From Amycolatopsis sp. QT-25 (GTDB taxonomy: Bacteria > Actinomycetota > Actinomycetes > Mycobacteriales > Pseudonocardiaceae), in NCBI RefSeq assembly GCF_029369745.1, contig NZ_CP120210.1, forward strand, positions 6,014,001 to 6,078,000: DNA of 64,000 bases, in the 5' to 3' direction. The position numbers were made by a program, and so were the translations under genes. Each line of letters starts with the position of its first letter. Position 1 is the stretch's first letter. Below the pieces are notes generated by a model. It saw only the letters and a program-made list of their open reading frames with translations, had not been told where the DNA came from and did not search any database. Positions 8,106-14,821 of this stretch are shown in pieces.

Positions 8106-8831
8106 TCAGGACTGGTAGTCGTACAGCGACGTCCGGCTGTTGCCCGGCAGGTGGACCGGGGACCGCAGGTGGTTGCGCCCGGAGTCGACCGTCCGCAGCG
8201 TGGTCGCCAGCAGTTCGGAGAACTCGGCCAGCTTGCCGTCGACGTAGGCGTCGCAATCGCTGCGCTGCTTGTCCGCCTCGATGTGCGCTTCGTCGACGAT
8301 GCGGGCCGCCTCGCCGTGCGCGGCCTGGACGACCTCGGTCTGGGCGACGAGCCGGGCCTGTTCGGCGCGGCCGTCCTCGATGGCGCGCTCGTAGGCGTCG
8401 CGGCCCGCTTGGATCATCCGCTCCGACTCCGCGCGGGAGCGGTCGGTGAGGTTCTGGAACTCGGCCTGTCCGGCGGCGACCATGCGCTCGGCCTCACCGT
8501 GCGCGTCGCTCATCATCTGCTCGGCGCGGGCGCGGGCGTCGGCGAGGATGCGCTCGGCCTCGGCCTGCGCGTCGGCGACCGTGCGGTCGGCCTCGGTGTT
8601 CGCCGTGGTGATCGTCTCCGCCGCTTCGGTACGGGCGGTCTGGATCAGCTGATCCCGCTTGTCGAGGACGTCCTGCGCGTCGTCCACTTCGCCCGGAAGG
8701 GCGTCGCGGATGTCGTCGAGCAGCTCGAGGGCCTCCCCGCGCGGTACGACGCAACTGGAGGTCATCGGCACGCCGCGGGCTTCCTCCACGATGGTGACGA
8801 GCTCGTCGAGCGCCTCGAAAACCCGGTACAC
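8106..8831 (-). CDS. sepIVA: SepIVA, DivIVA-like septation protein
   Basis: This 241-residue protein starts VYRVFEALDELVTIVEEARG and then GEALELLDDIRDALP, nearly the N-terminus of M. tuberculosis Rv2927c and M. smegmatis SepIVA. The rest is a long coiled coil rich in Ala, Glu and Arg (for example AEAERILADARARAEQMM). SepIVA is an essential cytoplasmic protein that acts late in septum assembly and in intracellular membrane organisation of mycobacteria. I place the start at the GTG at 8831 because this gives the Met-Tyr-Arg-Val start of the homologue and a proper distance from an AGGGA site; a GTG at 8837 is also open. Synteny with DUF177, rnc and mutM is conserved. Confidence 0.9.
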   Translation of the reverse strand: MYRVFEALDELVTIVEEARGVPMTSSCVVPRGEALELLDDIRDALPGEVDDAQDVLDKRDQLIQTARTEAAETITTANTEADRTVADAQAEAERILADARARAEQMMSDAHGEAERMVAAGQAEFQNLTDRSRAESERMIQAGRDAYERAIEDGRAEQARLVAQTEVVQAAHGEAARIVDEAHIEADKQRSDCDAYVDGKLAEFSELLATTLRTVDSGRNHLRSPVHLPGNSRTSLYDYQS

Positions 8832-8911
8832 GGCCACTCCCTACCTACAGCGATCCCCACTATTCCCTGTGCTCAGTTTGCCCTCATGACCGCCGTTAGG
8901 GGTGAAAGCGC

Positions 8912-8942
8912 GCGGTACCGGGCGTGTCCCGCCCGGTACCGC
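8912..8942 (-). terminator. Hairpin after the sigma-factor operon
   Basis: Arms GCGGTACCGGGCG (8912-8924) and its exact complement (8930-8942) flank a five-base loop. It begins ten bases after the stop of the membrane protein gene at 8952 and precedes sepIVA. A GC-rich stem without a T-run is typical for actinobacterial terminators. Confidence 0.6.
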
Positions 8943-8951
8943 CCGCCATGA

Positions 8952-9722
8952 TCACTTCGGGACGAACGCCGGATCCAGGATCAGCGCCAGCAGCTGCTGG
9001 TCGGTCAGGGACGGGCGATCGCGGTCGGCGTCGTCCAGCGTGCCGAGGTCGAAGACGCTGACCGAGCCGCCACCGGGCCGGAAGGCGATCGCGTTGCGGG
9101 TGACGGGATTTCTGACCGAGAAGCCTTGGCCGACGATGATGTCGCCTTCCGTCCCGTCCGCCGGCTTCGGCGCGGTTTCGGAGATCACGACGAAGTTCCC
9201 GTCCGGCTGGGGAAGTTCCACGCACCGCGTCGGCTTACGGTCCGACCCGATACCGTCGGGCCTCTTCCCCGGGTCGCACCGGTCTTCGCGCGGATATCCG
9301 TCCTTGGTGCTCGCCGGACCGCTGATCGTGAGGTTGACGCCTCGCGGCCTCCCTTCCTCGTCGGTGTACCTGATCGCCGAGGTCTTCAGGTCCTCGTACC
9401 CCTCGAAGTTCCCCACTTCGATGTCCTTCGCGCCGACGATCACCTTCGGCACCACGTCCTTCAGGTGCTGGAGATCGTCCTTCGGCACGGGCGGGGCCTG
9501 CTGCGACGACGCGGCGGGCGCGAGCCGCTCAGGGCCGCCTCCCGGTGCCACGAAGACCACAGCCGCCGCGATCACCGCCAGCGTCGCGACCCCGGTCAAC
9601 GCCACCGCCCGCCGGTTCCGCACCTTCTTCGCCGCCGTCCCGGCGACCTCGTCCGGATCGAAGCCGAGCGGGGGCTCGGCCAGTTCGATCCCGCGCAACC
9701 TGTCTTCGAGTTCGTCCATCAC
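8952..9722 (-). CDS. Membrane-anchored protein coupled to a SigE-family sigma factor
   Basis: This 256-residue protein has a short cytoplasmic N-terminus (MDELEDRLRGIELAEPPLGF), one membrane helix near residues 40-60 (AVALTGVATLAVIAAAVVFV), and an extracytoplasmic domain of about 190 residues without a known motif. Its start (GTG at 9722, GGAGG upstream) overlaps the sigma factor stop by four bases. Proteins of this design follow SigE-family sigma genes in many actinobacteria and are sometimes assumed to be anti-sigma factors. I see no ZAS-type HxxxCxxC zinc motif, so that role is only an inference from position. Confidence 0.75.
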   Translation of the reverse strand: MMDELEDRLRGIELAEPPLGFDPDEVAGTAAKKVRNRRAVALTGVATLAVIAAAVVFVAPGGGPERLAPAASSQQAPPVPKDDLQHLKDVVPKVIVGAKDIEVGNFEGYEDLKTSAIRYTDEEGRPRGVNLTISGPASTKDGYPREDRCDPGKRPDGIGSDRKPTRCVELPQPDGNFVVISETAPKPADGTEGDIIVGQGFSVRNPVTRNAIAFRPGGGSVSVFDLGTLDDADRDRPSLTDQQLLALILDPAFVPK

Positions 9723-10234
9723 GCGCTCCTCCCGGAGACAGCCTCGTCGTGCTGTCTCTGCAGGGCCGCGCGGAGGACGTCGAGTCCCCGCGCGGCCTGG
9801 CTCCTGACCGTTCCTTCCGAACAGCGCAGCGCGACGGCGACCTCCGCGACCGGGAGATCGGCGCAGTAGCGCAGCACGACGGCGGCGCGCTGTTTCGGTG
9901 GAACCTCGGAGAGGGCGCGAAGCAACGAATCCGAGATGCCGGCATCAGCCGGGACTGAAGGCTCTTCGGGGACGACGCCGTCGCGGTTCTCTCTGCTCCG
10001 CCACGGTCGTCGCCGCTCATCGAGCCAGCAGCGCAACAGGATCTGCCTCGTGTAGTTGTCTACGGGCCCTTTCCGGCTGACCTTCGGCCAGACCCGGTAC
10101 AGGCGGATGAGCGCGGTTTGGACCAGATCCTCCGCGAGATGCCAGTCGCCGCAGAGCAGGTACGCCGTCCGTCTGAGCGGCAGCGCCTTGCCTCTGGCGA
10201 ACTCCCTGAAGCTCGCATCGTCCCCAGACCGCAT
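9719..10234 (-). CDS. SigE family RNA polymerase sigma factor (ECF type)
   Basis: This 171-residue protein has sigma region 2 in LRRTAYLLCGDWHLAEDLVQTALIRLYRVW and region 4 in LSEVPPKQRAAVVLRYCADLPVAEVAVALRCSEGTVRSQAARGL. This is the layout of the actinobacterial SigE family of ECF factors. The ATG at 10234 follows an AAGAGGAGG ribosome site. It is coupled to the membrane protein gene downstream. ECF sigmas normally recruit RNA polymerase to a small stress regulon, often including their own promoter; I could not find a convincing repeated promoter motif. Confidence 0.9.
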   Translation of the reverse strand: MRSGDDASFREFARGKALPLRRTAYLLCGDWHLAEDLVQTALIRLYRVWPKVSRKGPVDNYTRQILLRCWLDERRRPWRSRENRDGVVPEEPSVPADAGISDSLLRALSEVPPKQRAAVVLRYCADLPVAEVAVALRCSEGTVRSQAARGLDVLRAALQRQHDEAVSGRSA

Positions 10235-10301
10235 CGTGCCTCCTCTTCCGTGTTCCGGTGTATCTCACGGACGAGGAGGCACGTGGCGTTGCATGGCGGG
10301 A

Positions 10302-10994
10302 TCAAGCGCCGGGATTCACCAGCTTGAAGGTCGCGTAGCGATCGGGCGTGTAGACGATCTCGCCGCCCTTGCCCGAGATCACGCGGTCGCTCGTGCCCAC
10401 CGGGAACAGCTGGTAGTAACCGGCGGCGCACGAGGGCAGCACGCCTTCGCGGTTCTCGTAGACCGTGCCGGTCGCGCCGCCGCGAGCCTCGTCCACCACG
10501 GACTTCGCCGCCGAGGACAGCGTCGAGTAGCCGACCTTCGCCAGCTTCGAGGTGTCACCGCACTTCGGGGCGGGCGCGCCGTTGACGTCGATCACGGAGA
10601 AGGTCTTGTAGTGGTCGCCGGTGTAGAAGTACTCCCCGCCGGTCCCGGTGACGATGCGGCGCGTGCCGCGGTTCGACGAGCCGGGCGTCGGGACGGTGTA
10701 CTCGTGGTAGTAGCCCGAAGCACACTTCGGGAGGATGTTCTCCCGGTTCGAGAAGACCGTTCCGTCGTTGTTCGGGTACGGGTACGGCCCACCCTTCTGG
10801 ATGAGGTTGTAGGTCGTCGTCGCCTCGGCGGGCAGCGACGAGAGCGACACGTGCCTGAACCCGGTGAGATCCCCGCAAGGGTTCTGCGGGATCGAGACGG
10901 GGGCGGCCGTGGCCTGCGCGGCACTCAGCCCGCCGAAGAACGTGACAAGCAGAACGAGCAGCGCGGCGGCGATCCGCGATCGTTTGTCGGTCAT
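10302..10994 (-). CDS. Secreted tandem guanyl-specific RNase (RNase Sa-like), second domain degenerate
   Basis: This 230-residue protein has a signal peptide (RIAAALLVLLVTFFGGLSAA, then AxA-like ATAAP). Residues about 40-135 are a full RNase Sa-type domain: VSLSSLPAEATTTYNLI, NRENILP, GYYHEYTV (catalytic Glu), RGTRRIVTG (catalytic Arg) and YTGDHYKTF (catalytic His). Residues about 140-230 repeat the fold, beginning again with CGD and keeping NREGVLPSCAAGYY, but the Glu position reads YYQLFPV (Leu) and the His position YTPDRYATF (Arg). The first domain should cleave RNA after G outside the cell; the second looks inactive. I chose the ATG at 10994 for the clean signal peptide; a GTG at 11051 is open. 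No barstar-like inhibitor gene is adjacent. Confidence 0.86.
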   Translation of the reverse strand: MTDKRSRIAAALLVLLVTFFGGLSAAQATAAPVSIPQNPCGDLTGFRHVSLSSLPAEATTTYNLIQKGGPYPYPNNDGTVFSNRENILPKCASGYYHEYTVPTPGSSNRGTRRIVTGTGGEYFYTGDHYKTFSVIDVNGAPAPKCGDTSKLAKVGYSTLSSAAKSVVDEARGGATGTVYENREGVLPSCAAGYYQLFPVGTSDRVISGKGGEIVYTPDRYATFKLVNPGA

Positions 10995-11093
10995 TTTCGG
11001 ACCGTAACTCGATCGTGTAGTCGCCAGAAGGCGCCGAGATGAACTCTTCACCGCCGTTCACCGTCGGCCGGCCAACGGCTTCGACCGTTCGGG

Positions 11094-11576
11094 TCAACCT
11101 CGTGCGGAGTGTTTCTCCATGAGGCGCTTGAACACTATCGGCGGGACGAGGTGTTCGATGTCGCCGCCGAGCGCGGAGACCTCTTTGACCAGCGAGCTCG
11201 ACACGAACCCGTACGCCGGGTTGTTCGCCATCAGCAGGGTTTCGAGCCCGGTCAGCTCCCGGTTCATCTGGGCCATCTGTAGCTCGTAGTCGAAGTCGCT
11301 GACCGACCGCAGCCCCTTCGCGACCGCGATGATGTCGTTTTCGCGGCAGTAGTCGACCAGGAGGCCTTGCCAGGAATCCACGCGCACGTTCGGCAGCTTC
11401 GCGGTGATCTCGCGCAGCATGTCCATCCGCTCCTCGGTGGTGAACAAGCCTTTCTTGCTCTTGTTCACCCCCACGGCGACGACGACCTCGTCGAACAGCT
11501 TGGCCGCCCGCTCGATGATGTCGAAATGTCCATTGGTGGCCGGGTCGTAGGACCCGGGACAGACCGCACGCCGCAT
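11094..11576 (-). CDS. coaD: Phosphopantetheine adenylyltransferase
   Basis: CoaD makes dephospho-CoA from 4'-phosphopantetheine and ATP, the fourth step of CoA synthesis. The 160-residue protein begins MRRAVCPGSYDPATNGHFDI, with the nucleotide-binding TxGH motif of the nucleotidyltransferase fold. It also has VAKGLRSVSDFDYELQMAQMN and VSSSLVKEVSALGGD, the substrate and ATP-binding segments. The ATG at 11576 gives the family's usual length; the open frame continues 10 codons upstream. It lies next to rsmD as in most bacteria. Confidence 0.96.
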   Translation of the reverse strand: MRRAVCPGSYDPATNGHFDIIERAAKLFDEVVVAVGVNKSKKGLFTTEERMDMLREITAKLPNVRVDSWQGLLVDYCRENDIIAVAKGLRSVSDFDYELQMAQMNRELTGLETLLMANNPAYGFVSSSLVKEVSALGGDIEHLVPPIVFKRLMEKHSARG

Positions 11577-11630
11577 GGCGCGGACGCTACCAAGGAGAAG
11601 GGGCACCTGCGCGGTGATCCGTGCGCCGTC

Positions 11631-12185
11631 TCACACCCGATATTCGGCCCAGTAGAGCGCCGTGTCGCCGTAACGTTTCGTCCGCGCCGGCGCGAAACCC
11701 GGCGGCCAGTCCGGCTCGCCGTCCCGCGCGGCCCGTTCGATCACCAGCAGCGCCCCGTCCGTGATCCACCGGCCCGCCGCGAGCGCGGCCATGACCTCCC
11801 CCAGGCGGGTGGAATCCACAGCGTACGGCGGATCCGCGAGGACGATGTCGAACGTTTCCGGCGCCGGAGCGGCGACGACGGATTCGACGGCTCCGGCCCG
11901 GACCGTGCCGCCGAGCCCCAGTGCGGCGACGTTCCCCTTGAGCACGTCGACCGCGCGCCGGTCCGACTCGACGAACAGCGCGCCCGACGCGCCACGGGAC
12001 AACGCCTCAAGCCCGAGCGCGCCCGAACCGGCGTAAAGGTCCAGGACCTGCGCCCCCTGCAGTTCGCCGGCGACCTCCAGCGCGTTGAACAGCGCCTCGC
12101 GCACGCGCTCCGACGTGGGCCTCGTGCCCTTCGGAGGGACTTTCAACCGCCTGCCGCCCGCGGTCCCCGCCACGATCCTGGTCAT
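11631..12185 (-). CDS. rsmD: 16S rRNA (guanine-N2) methyltransferase RsmD
   Basis: RsmD methylates G966 of 16S rRNA. The 184-residue protein starts MTRIVAGTAGGRRLKVPPKG, contains TRPTSERVREALFNAL, the SAM-binding VLDLYAGSGALGLEALSRGA, and the catalytic DPPY motif in IVLADPPYAV. I chose the ATG at 12185, the family start; the open frame begins six codons earlier. It sits 54 bases upstream of coaD on the same strand, the usual rsmD-coaD pair. Confidence 0.95.
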   Translation of the reverse strand: MTRIVAGTAGGRRLKVPPKGTRPTSERVREALFNALEVAGELQGAQVLDLYAGSGALGLEALSRGASGALFVESDRRAVDVLKGNVAALGLGGTVRAGAVESVVAAPAPETFDIVLADPPYAVDSTRLGEVMAALAAGRWITDGALLVIERAARDGEPDWPPGFAPARTKRYGDTALYWAEYRV

Positions 12186-12307
12186 GCCAGCATCGTGCCT
12201 CAACGCCGTCCGCCGTGACGTTGGCCGGGACTTGGTGAAGCCGCCGCCCAGCTCGCGTAGAGTCGTCCTTCGCCCTCGGAGGCGATAGAAGCGTTTAGGA
12301 GCGTTGC

Positions 12308-14422
12308 GTGTCCGAACCTCGGGTCAGACGGGCCGAGATCGCCGTCGAGCAAGCCCATGTGGACACCGTCTACACCCGGCTCGCCGAACTGCGAGCCCAG
12401 GCTGAGGCCATGCGTACCAAGGGCTATGAGATCGGCCATGGCGCCGGGCGGGAAGCGATCTTCGAGCAGGCGTCGATGCTGTTCGAACGGGACATGATGG
12501 TGTATCACGCCAATCAGACCCTGCAGACCCTCGACGCGGAGTACGAAGGCCTGGTCTTCGGCAGGCTCGACCATCTCGACGAAGACCACATCTACGTCGG
12601 CCGTCTCGGCATCCGCGACGCCGAGTTCGACAACCTCGTCACCGACTGGCGCGCGCCCGCGGCCGCGGCCTTCTACCAGGCGACGGCCGAGGAGCCGATG
12701 GACGTCGTCCGGCGCCGGGTGATCCGGTGCTCCGGCCAGACGGTGCTCGACGTCGACGACGACGTCCTGATCGCCGACGCGGTCCCCGAGAGCATGCAGA
12801 TCGTGGGCGAAGGCGCGCTGATGGCCGCGCTCGGACGGTCGCGCGGCGAGAAGATGCGGGACATCGTCGCCACCATCCAGAAGGAGCAGGACGAGGTCAT
12901 CCGGGCACCGTGGCGCGGGGTCACGGAGATCACCGGCGGTCCCGGCACCGGCAAGACCGCGGTCGCGCTGCACCGCGCGGCGTACCTGCTCTACCGCCAC
13001 CGCCGCCAGCTCGGCGGCGCGGGCGTGCTGGTGATCGGCCCGTCCGGGGTGTTCACCAGCTACATCTCGCGGGTGCTGCCGTCGATGGGTGAGACGAACG
13101 TCGAACTGCGCGCGCTCGGCGAGGTCCTCGACGGCCTCGAAGCGACCCGTCAGGACCCGGCGCCACTGGCCGCGATCAAGGGTTCGCTGCGGATGCGCAA
13201 GATCCTGCTGCGCGCGCTGCGGGACACGCCGGAGGACGCGCCCGAGGACATGAAGATCGTCTACCGCGGCGAGGTGCTGCGGCTGAACGCGCGCGAACTC
13301 GACAAGGTGCGCCGCAAGGTGCACACCGCGGGCGGTCCGCCGAACCGGTCGCGGATCCGCGCCGCCGAACTGCTGCTCGACGCGCTCGCCGCGAAGGCCG
13401 ACCAGCACGCGAAGGACGACGGCCGTCAGCTCGACAAGGCCGAACTGATCACCGAACTCGGTGAGCGCATCGAGTTCCACCGCTTCCTGGTGGTCTGGTG
13501 GCCGACCCTGTACCCGGCGCAGATCCTGCGGTGGCTCGGCGCGGAGAAGCGGCTCGCCGCCGCGGCGAAGGGCCTGCTCAACCGCAGCGAGATCAGCCTG
13601 CTCGCGGCCGACTTCGCCGACCGTTCGCGCGGCTGGACCATCGCGGACGTCGCGCTCCTCGACGAGCTGCGCGTCCTGCTCGGCGAGCCGCCGAAGCGGC
13701 GCAAGGGCAGGCAGGGCATCGAGGTCGACCCGGAGCGCGGCGGCGCCCCGACCCGGCCCCAGCATTACGACGAGTACTCGCACGTGGTCGTCGACGAGTC
13801 GCAGGACCTCTCGCCGATGCAGTGGCGGATGGTCGGGCGGCGCGGGAAGTACGCGAGCTGGACCGTGGTCGGCGACCCGGTGCAGAGCTCGTGGCCGGAT
13901 CCGGCCGAGGCTGCGATGGCACGTGACCAGGCCTTCGGCCTCAAGACGACGCGGCGCCGGTTCACCCTGCGCACCAACTACCGGAACTCGGCGGAGATCT
14001 TCGACCTGGCCGCGAAGGTCGTCGCCGGGCACGCCGAGGCCGGCGAACTCCCGCGCGCGGTGCGGCAGACCGGTATCACGCCGGAGGTCCGGCCGGTCGA
14101 GGCCGCCGGGCTGGAGGCGGCGACGCAGGCCGCGGTGAAGGAGCTGATGGGAGCCGTCGAAGGCACCGTCGGCGTGATCACCGCCATGCACCGGGTGCCC
14201 GAGGTCGAGGGCTGGCTCGACGGACTCCTCGACGAGCGGCTCAAGGTCGTCGGCAGCCTCGACTCCAAGGGCCTCGAGTACGACGCCGTCGTCCTCGTGG
14301 AGCCCAACGACCTCATCACGGAATCGACCACCGGACGTCGCGTGCTGTACGTCGCGCTGACCCGCGCGACCCAGCAACTGACCGTCCTGGCCTCGAACCC
14401 GGACTGGATCCCGGCCGCCTGA
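12308..14422 (+). CDS. helD: HelD/HelR-type RNA polymerase-associated ATPase
   Basis: This 704-residue UvrD/Rep-like superfamily 1 ATPase begins VSEPRVRRAEIAVEQAHVDT. It carries Walker A GGPGTGKTAVALHRAAYLLY near residue 220, Walker B HVVVDESQDLSPMQW near 495, GDPVQS, and the C-terminal motif LYVALTRATQQL. The N-terminal coiled region of about 60 residues and a non-canonical middle are typical of HelD, which frees stalled RNA polymerase from DNA and can protect against rifamycins. The GTG at 12308 has a TAGGAG site six bases upstream. It is divergent from rsmD. I looked for the rifamycin-associated element in the 120-base gap and did not see it. Confidence 0.9.
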   Translation: MSEPRVRRAEIAVEQAHVDTVYTRLAELRAQAEAMRTKGYEIGHGAGREAIFEQASMLFERDMMVYHANQTLQTLDAEYEGLVFGRLDHLDEDHIYVGRLGIRDAEFDNLVTDWRAPAAAAFYQATAEEPMDVVRRRVIRCSGQTVLDVDDDVLIADAVPESMQIVGEGALMAALGRSRGEKMRDIVATIQKEQDEVIRAPWRGVTEITGGPGTGKTAVALHRAAYLLYRHRRQLGGAGVLVIGPSGVFTSYISRVLPSMGETNVELRALGEVLDGLEATRQDPAPLAAIKGSLRMRKILLRALRDTPEDAPEDMKIVYRGEVLRLNARELDKVRRKVHTAGGPPNRSRIRAAELLLDALAAKADQHAKDDGRQLDKAELITELGERIEFHRFLVVWWPTLYPAQILRWLGAEKRLAAAAKGLLNRSEISLLAADFADRSRGWTIADVALLDELRVLLGEPPKRRKGRQGIEVDPERGGAPTRPQHYDEYSHVVVDESQDLSPMQWRMVGRRGKYASWTVVGDPVQSSWPDPAEAAMARDQAFGLKTTRRRFTLRTNYRNSAEIFDLAAKVVAGHAEAGELPRAVRQTGITPEVRPVEAAGLEAATQAAVKELMGAVEGTVGVITAMHRVPEVEGWLDGLLDERLKVVGSLDSKGLEYDAVVLVEPNDLITESTTGRRVLYVALTRATQQLTVLASNPDWIPAA

Positions 14423-14426
14423 TCCC

Positions 14427-14646
14427 GCGTGTGCGCCGCCCGATCGCGTGAGTTCGCCGTCTGATCGCGTGAGTCGTCCGTCTGATCACGTGAGGTCGCT
14501 TGTTCGGCACAGGACAGCTCGCGTGATCGAACGGACGACACGCCTGACTGGACACGCGACACGCGTGATTGGGCGCGCAACTCGCGTGACTGGACACGCG
14601 ACACACGTGATTGGGCGCGTAACTCGCGTGATCGGGGCGCGAAAAA
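14427..14646. repeat. 21-bp degenerate tandem repeat (minisatellite)
   Basis: About ten units, mostly 21 bases, run from 14427 to 14646, each starting GCGTGA or ACGTGA. The clearest stretch is 14521-14646: six consecutive 21-mers in which 14542-14583 and 14584-14625 form a near-perfect 42-base duplication (GCGTGACTGGACACGCGACAC alternating with GCGTGATTGGGCGCGCAACTC). One unit near 14488 is longer (33 bases). The region lies between the helD stop and a terminator, and no ORF fits. The units contain short internal palindromes (ACACGCGT-like). Confidence 0.85.
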
Positions 14647-14647
14647 G

Positions 14648-14697
14648 CTGAAGGGCTCCTTCAGGACACTGGTGAATGCCCTGAAGGAGCCCTTCAG
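14648..14697. terminator. Bidirectional terminator palindrome between helD and the STAND-WD40 gene
   Basis: Arms CTGAAGGGCTCCTTCAGG (14648-14665) and its exact complement (14680-14697) flank a 14-base loop. The two flanking genes converge here. The rest of the 399-base gap (14698-14821) holds nothing I can identify. Confidence 0.7.
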
Positions 14698-14821
14698 ACC
14701 CCCGGTGAGTGAACGACGTGGGGACGCAGCGCACGTCCAGGGGTATTTCTAGCGTCTCTTCGTTGTTCGGTGTCACGGCCGTTTCACCGAACAACAACGC
14801 CGAACAACGGATCGGCCGTGG

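Noticed and set aside
12186..12307. Possible rifamycin-associated element upstream of helD
   Set aside because: HelR genes induced by rifamycin carry a long palindromic element, but this gap shows no such repeat, only an ordinary TAGGAG ribosome site. So I call it helD without claiming rifamycin induction.
12200..14377. Very long minus-strand open frame opposite helD
   Set aside because: It is antisense to a well-supported HelD protein, has no family similarity and is an artefact of high GC third positions.
14545..14628. CRISPR array
   Set aside because: The repeats are only 21 bases, directly tandem without unique spacers, and no cas genes are near. It is a minisatellite.
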